NCBI RefSeq assembly: GCF_002355395.1
Contig: NZ_AP017315.1
Span: 2,638,838-2,702,837 of the forward strand
DNA: 64,000 bases
Direction: 5' to 3'
Origin: Microcella alkaliphila
GTDB lineage: Bacteria > Actinomycetota > Actinomycetes > Actinomycetales > Microbacteriaceae
Shown: one piece after another, positions 45,173 through 53,583 of the stretch
Position numbering within the stretch: position 1 is the first letter of the stretch
How the letters are laid out: the number at the start of each line of letters is the position of its first letter
The notes under the pieces: generated by a model
Database searches by the model: none
Told to the model about the DNA's origin: nothing
What the model saw: only the letters and a program-made list of their open reading frames with translations
Translations under genes and position numbers: made by a program

Positions 45173-45724
45173 CTACTGGTAGACGTGGGGGGCGAGCACC
45201 CCGATGGCGCGAAGGTTGCGGTACTTCTCGGCGTAGTCGAGGCCGTACCCGACGACGAAGGCCGGCGGAATCTCGAAGCCGACGTACTCGACGTCGACCT
45301 CGACCTTGGCGGCCTCGGGCTTGCGCAGCAGGGCGAGAATCTTGACGCTCGCCGCCCCGCGCGACTCGAGGTTGGCGCGCAGCCACGAGAGGGTGAGCCC
45401 CGAGTCGATGATGTCTTCGACGATGAGCACGTCGCGGCCCGCGATCTCGGTGTCGAGGTCTTTCAAGATGCGCACGACGCCGCTCGATTCGGTGCTGGCG
45501 CCGTAGGAGCTGACGGCCATCCAGTCCATCTCGACGTGCATCTTCAGTTCGCGCGCGAAGTCGGCCATCACCATGACCGCGCCTTTCAGCACGCCGACGA
45601 GCAGCGGCGGGTTGCCCGCATAGTCGCTCTCGACCCGGCGGGCCAGCTCGGCGAGCTTCGCGTGGATCTCGTCCTCGGTGATGAGCACCTCGGTCAGGTC
45701 GGAGCGGATCTCGTCGACGTCCAC
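45173..45724 (-). CDS. hpt: Hypoxanthine phosphoribosyltransferase
   Basis: The 183-aa purine salvage enzyme converts hypoxanthine (and guanine) to the monophosphate using PRPP. The PRPP-binding motif is VLIVEDIIDSGLTLSWLRAN near residue 100. An N-terminal LVGVLKGAVMVMADFARELK and a flexible loop (MAVSSYGASTESSG) complete the family pattern. The KEEDIHAKL-type opening (LITEDEIHAKLAELA) is also conserved. tilS precedes it by 50 bp on the same strand. tilS-hpt-ftsH is a conserved order in many Gram-positives. The length is usual. Confidence 0.96.
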   Translation of the reverse strand: MDVDEIRSDLTEVLITEDEIHAKLAELARRVESDYAGNPPLLVGVLKGAVMVMADFARELKMHVEMDWMAVSSYGASTESSGVVRILKDLDTEIAGRDVLIVEDIIDSGLTLSWLRANLESRGAASVKILALLRKPEAAKVEVDVEYVGFEIPPAFVVGYGLDYAEKYRNLRAIGVLAPHVYQ

Positions 45725-45774
45725 AGGCGGGTCCTCCAGGGGTCAGAGCTGGTGTCAGATCGGCGGTCGGCCGG

Positions 45775-46809
45775 TCACTCGGCGGCGGTGAATACGATGC
45801 GTGTGCCCGCCCGTCTCACCCTAACGCCGCGGAGGTGCACCGCGCCCTGCCCGTGCCAGTCGGTGGCGAGCCGCAGCACCTCGAGTGTCTGCTCGCGGCT
45901 GAGGGTGAGCCCGAATTCGACGCGGGCGACGAGGCGCACGAGGCGGGAGCCGAGCGCGCGGGGGTTGGCGACGAGCCACGCGGCCGGCACCGAGCATCCG
46001 CCGTCGTCGAGGTCGACGAGTTCTTCGGCAACCTCGTCGACCATGCGGTCGAGCGCGTCGGCATCGTCACGCACGAGCTCGGCGGTGCGGGCGAGGGCCT
46101 CAACGACGCCGAGGTCGAGCTCTGCTTCGAGCAGCGGCAGCACGCGGTCGCGCACGCGCACGCGCGTGTACGCGGGGTCGATATTGTGCGGGTCGCTCCA
46201 GGGCTCGAGGCCCTGATCGCGGCAGGCCTGAACCGTGGATGCTCGCCGCAACCCCAAAAACGGCCGCCGGTAGACGCCGTTCACGGCCGCCATGCCGCTG
46301 AGGCTGACGGCCCCGCTGCCGCGGGCGAGCCCAAGCAGCACGGTTTCGGCCTGGTCGTCTACCGTGTGCCCGAGCAGCACGGTGGATGCCGAGTGGCGCC
46401 GCGCGGCCTCCGCGAGCGCGGCGTACCGGGCGTCGCGGGCCGCGGCCTCCGGGCCGCCGCCCACGCGGGACGGCGCGATGTCGACGCGCACGACCTCGAC
46501 CGGGTCGAGCCCGAGCGCGCGGGCTTGGTCGGCTGCCCGATCGGCGACCGCCCGTGACCCGTCCTGCAGCTGGTGGTCGACGATCACGGCGCCGGCGCGC
46601 AGTCCCGCGCGCGGCGCCTCGAAGGCGGTCGCGGCGGCGAGTGCGAGGGAGTCGGGGCCGCCGCTGAGCGCGACGAGTGCGAGACCCCCCGCCTCGAGGC
46701 TGGCGAGCGTTTCGCGCACCGCGCGCCGAGCATCCGCCATCGCCGGAGTGAGCCGGGGGCGGCGGTCGCCGTCGGCGCTGTGGTCAGCCGTGGGGCGCTC
46801 GGGGGCCAT
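45775..46809 (-). CDS. tilS: tRNA(Ile)-lysidine synthase
   Basis: The 344-aa enzyme modifies the wobble cytidine of tRNA-Ile(CAU) to lysidine. The PP-loop motif SGGPDSLALAAA is at about residues 44-55, and LLGHTVDDQAETVLLGLARG is the second conserved segment. RPFLGLRRASTVQACRDQGL and the DPHNIDPAYTRVRVRDRVLP block follow. The protein is a short type lacking the full C-terminal domains of E. coli TilS, as is usual in actinobacteria. The ATG start is 92 bp from the divergent ppa start. It is essential and precedes hpt. Confidence 0.95.
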   Translation of the reverse strand: MAPERPTADHSADGDRRPRLTPAMADARRAVRETLASLEAGGLALVALSGGPDSLALAAATAFEAPRAGLRAGAVIVDHQLQDGSRAVADRAADQARALGLDPVEVVRVDIAPSRVGGGPEAAARDARYAALAEAARRHSASTVLLGHTVDDQAETVLLGLARGSGAVSLSGMAAVNGVYRRPFLGLRRASTVQACRDQGLEPWSDPHNIDPAYTRVRVRDRVLPLLEAELDLGVVEALARTAELVRDDADALDRMVDEVAEELVDLDDGGCSVPAAWLVANPRALGSRLVRLVARVEFGLTLSREQTLEVLRLATDWHGQGAVHLRGVRVRRAGTRIVFTAAE

Positions 46810-46901
46810 CTACTAAGGTTAGAGCCGCTGATTTCCGGGCGTTGCGCCCGGTCGTTTCGCGGGCGCTGCGCCCGCTCACCCCCGACTTCAGGAGCACACA
46901 C

Positions 46902-47393
46902 ATGGGCGCTTACCCCGCCGTCATCGAAATCCCCCGCGGCAGCCGCAACAAGTACGAGGTCGACCACGCCACCGGCCGCGTGTTCCTCGACCGCGTGCTG
47001 TACACGTCGTTCGTCTACCCGACCGACTACGGCTTCTTCGAGAACACGCTCGGCCTCGACGGCGACCCGGTCGACGTGCTGGTGCTCACCGAGTACCCGC
47101 TGTTCCCGGGTGTGGGGCTGACGGTGCGTCCGGTCGGGGTGTTCAACATGACCGACGACGGCGGCAGCGACGCGAAGGTCATCGCGGTGCCGGCGAAGGA
47201 CCCGCGCTGGGACCACATTCAGGACGTGGACTCGATCCCCGAGTACACGAAGAAAGAGATTGAGCACTTCTTCGAGCACTACAAGGACCTCGAGCCCGGC
47301 AAGTGGGTCAAGACCGAGGGCTGGGGCAACGCGGCTGAGGCCGAGGCGATCATCCAGGCCGGCATCGAGGCCTACGTGCCGCACGAGCACTAG
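46902..47393 (+). CDS. ppa: Inorganic pyrophosphatase
   Basis: The 163-aa soluble class I enzyme hydrolyses pyrophosphate and drives biosynthetic reactions forward. Metal-binding and active-site segments are PRGSRNKYEVDHATG, YPTDYGFFENTLGLDGDPVD and the AKDPRWDHIQDVDSIPEYTK block. The ATG at 46,902 was chosen because MGAYPAVIEIPRGSRNKYE is the conserved start; the upstream frame is not conserved. It is divergent from tilS and ends before a hairpin shared with the convergent cell-wall hydrolase gene. Confidence 0.97.
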   Translation: MGAYPAVIEIPRGSRNKYEVDHATGRVFLDRVLYTSFVYPTDYGFFENTLGLDGDPVDVLVLTEYPLFPGVGLTVRPVGVFNMTDDGGSDAKVIAVPAKDPRWDHIQDVDSIPEYTKKEIEHFFEHYKDLEPGKWVKTEGWGNAAEAEAIIQAGIEAYVPHEH

Positions 47394-47407
47394 ATAACAT
47401 CGACTGG

Positions 47408-47438
47408 GGGGCGTTCCGTTCGCGGGGCGCCCCTTTTT
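47408..47438. terminator. Probable terminator after ppa
   Basis: GGGGCG (47,408-47,413) pairs with CGCCCC (47,428-47,433) around a 14-nt loop and is followed by TTTTT. It lies between convergent genes and could end transcripts from ppa. Confidence 0.5.
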
Positions 47439-47478
47439 CGCGCCTTTCGCACCCGATTCTGGATGCTCGGGGCCGGCG

Positions 47479-48852
47479 CTACGGCGTCGGTCGCGCCACG
47501 AACGGCACCCGTTCGAAGTGTCTGACCGACACGATGCGCACGGGGTTGCCGGGTGACGGCGCCTCGATCATCTGGCCCTGCCCGAGGTACATCGCCACGT
47601 GGTATTTCGAGGCGGTGGCCGAGCCTCCCGTGGAGTAGAAGATGAGGTCGCCGGGCAAGGCCTGCGAGTAGGGCAGGGTGCGGCCGCGGTTGGCAGCGAC
47701 CGTGTACTGCATGGTCGCCGAGTGGCCCCCGATCGAGTAGCCGGCGGCCGCGTAGGCCATCATCGTGAGGCCCGAGCAGTCCCACGCGTCGGGGCCGCGG
47801 CCGCCGAAGAGGTATGGCTTGCCGAGTTGCTGGCGCGCGAAGGCGATGGCTGTGTTCACGGCTGCCTGGTTGGGCGCGGGCACGCTGCTCGACGGCGGCG
47901 GCGTGGGGGTGGGCGTGGGGGTCGGCGTGGGTGTGGAAGTCGGGCTCGGAGCCGGGGTCGCCGTGGGTGACGGCGCGGGAGCCGTCGGACTGGGCGAGGG
48001 GTTCCCGGGAGCCGGGCTGCTGGTCGGCCCCGGTGCCGGCACGCTGGGCGTCGGGCTCGGCTGTGCGGGCGGGGAGGGCGGCGCGGGGGTCGTCGGCGCC
48101 GGGTCTTCGGCCCGGATCGCCTCGAGGTAGGCGCGCTCGAGCTCGGCGCTGCGGCCGGTGAGCACGGCCAGCCGTGCCGAGAGTTCGAGCACCTGGGCCT
48201 GTTGCTCGGCGACGCGCTGCTCGGCGACGACGGCGGCGTCCATCGCGGTGGCGAGGGCCGCGTCGGCCTCGGCGACGAGCCGCTCGCGTTCGGCCCGCGC
48301 CACCTCGGCCTGCTCGGCGAGCGAGGCGGCGACGTCACGGTCGGCGATCGCCTGGTCGAGCAGCGATCGGCTCGACTCGGTGAGCTTCGAGAGCGAGCCG
48401 AGGCGCCAGAGCAGGCCCTCGGCGTCGGTCGAGATGAGGAGCGAGGTGGTGATGTCTCCGCCGCTGGCGCGGCTCAACTGCGTCACCAGCTGCGCCGCGC
48501 GCAGCGCCGATGTGGTGGCGACCGCGTCGGCGGCGTCGCGTCGGCGATCGAGGGAGTCGAGCATCCCTGTCGTCTCGTCGAGCGCGATGACGGCCAGCTG
48601 GTAGTCCTCGCCGACCAAAAGGGCCTCGCGGGCGGCGGCGGCCGCTGTGGCCTCGCCGTCGCGCACGGCGTCGATGATGCGGGCAATGGCGGCCTCGGTG
48701 GCGCGCACGTCGCCCTGGGCGCGCTCGACCTCATCCCACGAGGGGGCCGACGGCGGGGTCGGTTGGGCGGTGGCGGTGATGGCCCCGGGGCCGAGCGTCA
48801 GAGCCGCAACCACGGCGGCTGCGGCGACGCTGCGACGCCCGGGGCGACGCAT
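47479..48852 (-). CDS. Secreted NlpC/P60 endopeptidase with coiled coil
   Basis: This 457-aa exported protein has a signal peptide (residues 1-30, RRPGRRSVAAAAVVAALTLG with ATAQP after the cleavage region). A long alanine-rich coiled coil (about 40-245) and a proline/threonine/serine linker (250-325, PTPTPTPTPTPPP) follow. The C-terminal NlpC/P60 domain has its catalytic cysteine in DAWDCSGLTMMAYAAAGYSI, the histidine in ATASKYHVAMYLGQG and a GDLIFY segment. It resembles RipA/RipC-type peptidoglycan D,L-endopeptidases, which separate daughter cells and are controlled by FtsEX through the coiled coil. A paralogous coiled-coil M23 gene follows upstream on the same strand. Confidence 0.9.
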   Translation of the reverse strand: MRRPGRRSVAAAAVVAALTLGPGAITATAQPTPPSAPSWDEVERAQGDVRATEAAIARIIDAVRDGEATAAAAAREALLVGEDYQLAVIALDETTGMLDSLDRRRDAADAVATTSALRAAQLVTQLSRASGGDITTSLLISTDAEGLLWRLGSLSKLTESSRSLLDQAIADRDVAASLAEQAEVARAERERLVAEADAALATAMDAAVVAEQRVAEQQAQVLELSARLAVLTGRSAELERAYLEAIRAEDPAPTTPAPPSPPAQPSPTPSVPAPGPTSSPAPGNPSPSPTAPAPSPTATPAPSPTSTPTPTPTPTPTPPPSSSVPAPNQAAVNTAIAFARQQLGKPYLFGGRGPDAWDCSGLTMMAYAAAGYSIGGHSATMQYTVAANRGRTLPYSQALPGDLIFYSTGGSATASKYHVAMYLGQGQMIEAPSPGNPVRIVSVRHFERVPFVARPTP

Positions 48853-48861
48853 CAGCGCCGC

Positions 48862-50250
48862 CTACCCAATACTGATGCCTTTGCTGCGAAGGAACGGTAC
48901 GGGGTCGAAGGCGCTGCCGAAGGTACGGGTCTCGAGGTGCAGGTGGCAGCCGCTCGAGTTTCCCGTGGTGCCCACGAGCGCGATCAGCTGGCCCGCGTTC
49001 ACGAACTGACCGTTCGCGACGAGGATTCCACCGTGCTGGATGTGCCCGTACGAGGTCGTCAGGCCGTCGCCGTGGTCAATGCGCACGAAGTTGCCATAGC
49101 CACCGTTCCAGCCGGCGTAGGTGACGGTGCCGCTCGAGGCGGCGAACATGTGGCGACCGCAGGGGGCGCCGATGTCGACGCCGGCATGCAGGGCGACGTG
49201 TCCGAAGACAGGATGCACGCGGTAGCCAAAGTTGGACGTGATCGGCCCGTTCAGCGGGTTCGACCAGCCGTTGATGACCTGGCCGGCACCACTCGCGCTG
49301 CCACCGCCACCGCCACCGCTCGGGCCTGGGCCGGGCTGGTTGGCGGCCTGCTCGGCGGCGAGACGACGCGCCTCTGCCTCGGCGGCGATGCGTCGTTCTT
49401 CGGCTTCGCGGGCCAGCCGCGCCTCTCTCTCTTTGCGCTGTCGCTCGCCCTCCTCCCACTCCGCTTCCGTGGTCTGGAGCACTCCCTGAAGGACACCCAA
49501 CTGCTCTTCGAGCCGCGCCTGATTCTCCTGCTGCGCGGCAAAGGCCTCTTCGGCAGCGATCTGCGCGGCCTGCGCCTGCATGAAGGCTTCCTCTGCCTCG
49601 ATGCGCAGGCCCTCGCGGATGTCGCGAGCGATCTGCGCCTGCTCGCTGAGCGACTGCGCGGCGTTCTGGTCGGCAAGGGCAACGGCGTAAATGCCTTCGG
49701 CCTGCTCGCTGATCTTGCTGGCGTAGCCGAGACGCGACAGCAGGGCTTCGGCCTCGCCCGGGTTCGTGAGGAGTGCGGCCGAGAGGTCTCCGCCGCCGGC
49801 GCGCGACAGCTCGGCGACGAATTGGCCAGCCCGCAGGCGCGACTCATCGGCGATGGCCTGCGCCTCGTCGGCCTGGCGCTGCAGTTCGTCGGCACGGAAG
49901 GCAGCCTCGTCGAAGGCGAGCTGGGCTTCGTAGTAGATCGTGCCTTTTTCCTCGGCCTCGGCCTGGGCTTCTTCGACGGCGGCGGCGAGGCTGGCGATCA
50001 GGCCGCGGATCTCGGCGATCTTCGCCTGCTGCTGGTTGACGTTGTCGCGGGCGGCGAGCACGTCGTCCCAGCTCGGGTAGGTGTTGGCGCGCGCGGCCGT
50101 GTCCGCGGCGGTGATGCCGGTCGTCAGCAGCATGAGGCCGGCGGCGATGGCGGCCACGGTCGCCAGCGTGCGGGGTCGTCGATGACGCGGCCGAGCATCC
50201 GTGGATGTCGCGGTCGTGGCTCCCCCGAGCCGTGCGAAGTATTCGCGCAT
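48862..50250 (-). CDS. Secreted M23-family peptidase with coiled coil
   Basis: The 462-aa protein has a membrane-targeting N-terminus (TLATVAAIAAGLMLLTTGIT at about residues 33-52), a long coiled coil rich in alanine and glutamate (70-320), a glycine/proline linker (GPGPSGGGGGGSASGAG) and an M23 LytM domain. The metal site is GYRVHPVFGHVALHAGVDIG, with HLHLETR near the C-terminus; GIDHG-like RIDHGDGLTTSYGHI is the other block. The ATG at 50,250 was chosen because upstream codons have no family pattern. Coiled-coil plus M23 is the EnvC-like layout, so it may activate or act as a cell-separation hydrolase under FtsEX control. It lies 9 bp from the NlpC/P60 gene. Confidence 0.9.
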   Translation of the reverse strand: MREYFARLGGATTATSTDARPRHRRPRTLATVAAIAAGLMLLTTGITAADTAARANTYPSWDDVLAARDNVNQQQAKIAEIRGLIASLAAAVEEAQAEAEEKGTIYYEAQLAFDEAAFRADELQRQADEAQAIADESRLRAGQFVAELSRAGGGDLSAALLTNPGEAEALLSRLGYASKISEQAEGIYAVALADQNAAQSLSEQAQIARDIREGLRIEAEEAFMQAQAAQIAAEEAFAAQQENQARLEEQLGVLQGVLQTTEAEWEEGERQRKEREARLAREAEERRIAAEAEARRLAAEQAANQPGPGPSGGGGGGSASGAGQVINGWSNPLNGPITSNFGYRVHPVFGHVALHAGVDIGAPCGRHMFAASSGTVTYAGWNGGYGNFVRIDHGDGLTTSYGHIQHGGILVANGQFVNAGQLIALVGTTGNSSGCHLHLETRTFGSAFDPVPFLRSKGISIG

Positions 50251-50490
50251 GTGCTTGTCCCGATTCCGGTGCGAATGCGTTATGTCAGATTTTCCCCACG
50301 CGCACCATTGATCACAGTACCAACGGATGCACGGATCGGCTAGGGCGCCGCTCCGCACGGCAAGTGCGGCCCCACCTCGCGGGCGGTGCCGTGTCGCTGG
50401 GCTGACCGTAACCCGCGGGCGCGGCACGGTTTGGCAGAAACGCGGCGGTGGCCCTATGCTTGCGTACCGGTCGCCTCGTCGATTCGCTTA

Positions 50491-50563
50491 GGCCCCATCG
50501 TTTAGCGGCCTAGGACGCCGCCCTTTCACGGCGGTAGCGCGGGTTCGAATCCCGCTGGGGTCA
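50491..50563 (+). tRNA. tRNA-Glu (anticodon TTC)
   Basis: The 73-nt sequence folds with acceptor GGCCCCA/TGGGGTC and anticodon arm CCGCC-CTTTCAC-GGCGG, giving anticodon UUC. The T arm has GGTTCGAATCC. CCA is not encoded. Confidence 0.95.
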
Positions 50564-50596
50564 CAAGACGAGGTGCCGGTACAATTTCATAAGCAA

Positions 50597-50670
50597 GGCC
50601 CTGTGGCGCAGTTGGTTAGCGTGCCGCCCTGTCACGGCGGAGGTCGCGGGTTCAAGTCCCGTCAGGGTCG
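50597..50670 (+). tRNA. tRNA-Asp (anticodon GTC)
   Basis: The acceptor arms GGCCCTG/CAGGGTC pair and the anticodon arm CCGCC-CTGTCAC-GGCGG gives GUC. The discriminator base is G. It is 33 bp after tRNA-Glu, likely on the same transcript. Confidence 0.95.
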
Positions 50671-50752
50671 CGGTGTGAAGCCTCATCCAGTGCAACAGCA
50701 CGAGGTGGGGCTTTTTCACTAGGCGAAGGGTTTCGGCCCTTTGCTGCGACAA

Positions 50753-50828
50753 GGCTCTGTAGCTCAGTTGGTAGAGCGTTCGACTGAAAATCGAAAGGTC
50801 ACCGGATCGATGCCGGTCGGAGCCACCA
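50753..50828 (+). tRNA. tRNA-Phe (anticodon GAA), CCA encoded
   Basis: The acceptor arms GGCTCTG/CGGAGCC pair and the anticodon arm TTCGA-CTGAAAA-TCGAA gives GAA. The T arm is CCGGATCGATGCCGG, and CCA is encoded at 50,826-50,828. It borders the second accessory region, a common integration site. Confidence 0.95.
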
Positions 50829-50831
50829 CCA

Positions 50832-50859
50832 GAAACCCCCGCTGATCGGCGGGGGTTTC
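50832..50859 (+). terminator. Hairpin terminator after the tRNA cluster
   Basis: GAAACCCCCG (50,832-50,841) pairs with CGGGGGTTTC (50,850-50,859) around an 8-nt loop. The stem is strong and lies 4 bp after tRNA-Phe. Confidence 0.7.
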
Positions 50860-50883
50860 GTCGTTTCGCGCCGTGGTGATGGG

Positions 50884-50955
50884 ACACATGTGTGACATCA
50901 ATTACTTGTGGAACACAGGCGTAACATCTACTCTCTATGGCACAAACTTGTTCCA
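50884..50955 (+). promoter_or_regulatory. Candidate hipBA promoter/operator region
   Basis: A palindrome ACACATGTGT lies at 50,884-50,893. Inverted half-sites TGGAACA (50,909-50,915) and TGTTCCA (50,949-50,955) flank the probable start region. HipB-type antitoxins usually repress their own operon through paired palindromes, so these are plausible HipB sites. No exact -35/-10 pair stands out. Confidence 0.45.
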
Positions 50956-50966
50956 TGGAGGGCTGG

Positions 50967-51263
50967 ATGATCGTCACGCGCGAGAGCGACATCGGTGAGG
51001 TGGTGCGGCGGCGACGACTCGCCCTCGGGCTGAGCCAGACGCAACTCGCCGAGCAGGCAGCCACCACGCGCCAGTGGGTGTCCCGCCTCGAACAGGGTCG
51101 AGGCGACGTCACCGTAAGCCGCCTCCTGGCGATTCTCGACGTTCTCGGCCTCACCACTGACGTGTCGCCGCCGCGATCAGCCGCGCCGAGCGCATCCGCA
51201 GCTCAGTCGATGATTGATCCGAGCATCCTGGATGCTCTTCGTCGCCTCCCCGAGGGCACGTAA
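50967..51263 (+). CDS. hipB: HipB-like antitoxin (helix-turn-helix, XRE family)
   Basis: This 98-aa DNA-binding protein carries an XRE-type helix-turn-helix at residues 13-67: VVRRRRLALGLSQTQLAEQA then TRQWVSRLEQGRGDVTVSRL. The C-terminal tail is serine/alanine-rich and probably inserts into HipA. ATG 50,967 follows GGAGGG closely; a longer start at 50,937 is possible but starts within the operator-like region. HipA is encoded 2 bp downstream, as is usual in type II toxin-antitoxin operons. It would neutralise the kinase and repress the operon. Confidence 0.88.
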   Translation: MIVTRESDIGEVVRRRRLALGLSQTQLAEQAATTRQWVSRLEQGRGDVTVSRLLAILDVLGLTTDVSPPRSAAPSASAAQSMIDPSILDALRRLPEGT

Positions 51264-51265
51264 CG

Positions 51266-52585
51266 ATGCGCGCGCTCGATGTCTACCTGTACGGCGCGAA
51301 TGTCGCAGAGCTCACGCTTCTCGGCCCCCAGCAGTACCGGCTCTTCTACCGCGACGCGTGGCTCGACGACCCGGCCCGCATGCCGCTGAGCTCATCCCTC
51401 CCACTACAGGTGACACCGCACACCGGCGATGTGCTGGCCGCATTTCTCGACAACCTGCTTCCCGATAATCCCGACGTTCGAGAGCGCTGGGCGGTCGATG
51501 CTGGCCTCGACTCGACCGACCCCTTCGGACTGCTCGGGGTCTACGGTGTCGACGTCGCGGGTGCGGTTCAGTTCGTCGTGTCCGGCGGGGACCCCCTCGC
51601 TGGCACTACGCGCCGCACGGTTGACGATCACGACATCGCCGACCGCATCGCCGCACTGCGGCTCGACGACGCGACGTGGCGCGGTCAGGACAGCGCGAGC
51701 GGATACTTCTCGCTCGGCGGCGCGCAGGGGAAGTTCTCGCTCGGGTGGGACGGTGAACGTTGGTACGAGCCGACGGGAGCCGACCCCACCACGCACATCT
51801 TCAAGCCCCGCGTTCGCGGCCAGGTCGACGGCGAGATCATCGAGTTTCTGACGATGCGGCTCGCGTCGAGCGCGGGCCTGCCGACCGCGCATGCCGAGAT
51901 CAGGGAATTCGGGTCAGAACACTCGCTCGTGGTGCAGCGCTTCGATCGCGTCGCGCCGCCCGCCGCGTCTCGCTCCGGCTCGCTGATTCGCGTCCACACG
52001 GAAGATCTCGCTCAAGCGACGGGCACTCCTCGACTGAGGAAGTACGAAGCACGGGGCGGCCCCGGCTATCGCGATGCCCTGGCCGTGATCGACGATCATG
52101 TGCCGTCCGAGCGCGCCGCGCGCTCTCGCGAAGCGTTTGTGAAAGCCCTGGTCTTCGCGTGGATCATGCTCAACACGGACGCCCACGCGAAGAACTACTC
52201 GTTCTTCATCACCCCGAGCGGCCTTGACCTGACACCGCTCTACGACGTGAGCAGCTTCATTCCCTATGCCGGTCGAGACGCGACCGATGCGCGTGAGCTC
52301 GAGCGTGCCTTCGCGTCGACACAGCTTTCGATGCGAATCGCGGCCGACTACGAGGCCGGGCAGCAATCGTGGTGGGAGTGGAAGGCCGTCGCGCGGGAAG
52401 CGGGCGTCGACCGCGTTGCGCTGACGGAGTGGACTCTCACGCTCGTCGACGGCGCGGCAGACACGCTCGGCACGATCGTGGCGACGCTACCGACGCACCT
52501 TCAGTCGGACACCGTGAGTCGGTTCATGGATCGTGTACCCATTCGCATGCGTCAGGTGCGTGCGGCCATTGAGCGTTCGGGGTAG
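51266..52585 (+). CDS. hipA: HipA-family serine/threonine kinase toxin
   Basis: The 439-aa protein has an N-terminal HipA_N/couple_hipA region and the kinase core. Catalytic motifs are visible: the GGAQGKFSL nucleotide/phosphate loop near residue 150, HIFKPRVRGQVDGEIIEF with the ATP-binding lysine, and the catalytic-loop block MLNTDAHAKNYSFF with the Mg-binding LYDVSS. E. coli HipA phosphorylates glutamyl-tRNA synthetase and induces persistence; the target here is not known. The start ATG lies 2 bp after hipB. A gene for tRNA-Glu is 0.7 kb upstream, but that is probably chance. Length is normal. Confidence 0.92.
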   Translation: MRALDVYLYGANVAELTLLGPQQYRLFYRDAWLDDPARMPLSSSLPLQVTPHTGDVLAAFLDNLLPDNPDVRERWAVDAGLDSTDPFGLLGVYGVDVAGAVQFVVSGGDPLAGTTRRTVDDHDIADRIAALRLDDATWRGQDSASGYFSLGGAQGKFSLGWDGERWYEPTGADPTTHIFKPRVRGQVDGEIIEFLTMRLASSAGLPTAHAEIREFGSEHSLVVQRFDRVAPPAASRSGSLIRVHTEDLAQATGTPRLRKYEARGGPGYRDALAVIDDHVPSERAARSREAFVKALVFAWIMLNTDAHAKNYSFFITPSGLDLTPLYDVSSFIPYAGRDATDARELERAFASTQLSMRIAADYEAGQQSWWEWKAVAREAGVDRVALTEWTLTLVDGAADTLGTIVATLPTHLQSDTVSRFMDRVPIRMRQVRAAIERSG

Positions 52586-52710
52586 CTCGCTCGAACGCCG
52601 TCACAACGGCAACAACAGGCTCAAGGGTCATGGGCGGCGACCACCACGTCCGGGCGTCGATCGTCTTTGAGTGAATCTGACCCTCGACCTCGCGAACCAC
52701 CCCTGCCACC

Positions 52711-53166
52711 ATGGTCGGCATGACCACGACGACCGAAGGCTTCAGCGACGCCGAGCGTGCCGCGATGAAGGCGCGAGCCGAGGAGCTGCGCGCTGAGGGG
52801 CGCACAACGAAGGGCGCAACGAAGGCGGCCGCCGACCTCGAGAAACTGCTCGAGGCGATCGCCGCGATGCCGGACGATGAGCGGGTCATCGCCGAGCGCA
52901 TCCACCTGATCGTCAGCGAGACGGCACCGCAGCTGCAGGGCAAAACCTGGTACGGGATGCCCGCATGGGCTCTCGACGGGAAGGTCGTCTGCTTCTTCCA
53001 GGCCGCCGGCAAGTTTGAGTCGCGCTACAACACGTTCGGGTTCCAAGACCCGGCGACGCTCGACGACGGGTCGATGTGGCCGACGTCGTGGGCCGTCACG
53101 GCGATCGGGCCGGCTGAGGAGCGTCTAATTCGCGCGCTGGTTGAGAGGGCCGCCCCGCGTAGGTAA
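52711..53166 (+). CDS. DUF1801/YdhG-like protein, copy 1
   Basis: The 151-aa protein has a lysine/glutamate-rich helix (AERAAMKARAEELRAEGRTT) followed by a small fold resembling DUF1801, called iron chaperone or YdeI-like in some databases: ETAPQLQGKTWYGMPAWALD, KVVCFFQAAGKFESRYNTFG. The first ATG has no strong Shine-Dalgarno sequence and another ATG lies 9 bp on. Residues 11-118 are nearly identical to those of the gene at 60,738-61,199, while the C-terminus diverges (LIRALVERAAPRR). Function unknown. It forms the left member of a duplication that brackets the putative defence island. Confidence 0.8.
   Translation: MVGMTTTTEGFSDAERAAMKARAEELRAEGRTTKGATKAAADLEKLLEAIAAMPDDERVIAERIHLIVSETAPQLQGKTWYGMPAWALDGKVVCFFQAAGKFESRYNTFGFQDPATLDDGSMWPTSWAVTAIGPAEERLIRALVERAAPRR
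52741..53110 (+). repeat. Direct repeat of about 370 bp, left copy
   Basis: The interval is near-identical to 60,774-61,143, with a constant offset of 8,033 bp. Only a handful of substitutions (for example T/C at 52,758 and G/C near 53,078) are visible. The repeat lies inside the two DUF1801 genes and flanks the defence locus as direct repeats. Confidence 0.85.
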
Positions 53167-53319
53167 CTGGGAAGTGCAACCCACTCCGCGTCCGGCGTTC
53201 TTCCCCTCCCGAGCGTTGGCGCCGAGGAGAGAACGCTAGACCGCGCGAGCCTCATGAACCTGATCGCGGCAAAGATGCTCCGCCCCGTTTGCCGCATGGC
53301 CACGTTTACAAGAAGTCCA

Positions 53320-53583
53320 GCGCGCAGACGAATGACTTCTTCGTCCCCGACCGACAAGAAATACGTGGGGAGGCCCTCGGGCTTCCCCACGTACAACCTC
53401 CGCAACCGCACGAACGGCCCGGTGCGCTTCACTGCCACCCGCGCCGACCTCATGCTCGGCTCGAACTCGATCCTGCGCGCCTACGTCGAGGTGTACGCCC
53501 AGGACGACTCGACGGAGAAGTTCGTGAACGTCCTCGTCGCCGTCTGGACGAAGGTCATGAATGCCGACCGCTTCAACCTGGTG
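53320..53583 (+). pseudogene. katG C-terminal remnant (catalase-peroxidase)
   Basis: Translation in two frames gives TNDFFV followed, after a shift, by [40 protein letters not shown] and [14 protein letters not shown]. This is the conserved C-terminal block of catalase-peroxidase KatG (RVDLVFGSNSQLRA...[22 protein letters not shown] type). Only about 80 of roughly 740 residues are left, with at least one frameshift, no stop at the right place and no haem domain. It is a scar of a gene deleted before or during the insertion of the island. Confidence 0.65.

Noticed and set aside
50597..51157. Minus-strand open frame across the tRNA genes
   Set aside because: It overlaps three clear tRNA genes and the hipB gene and has no domain.
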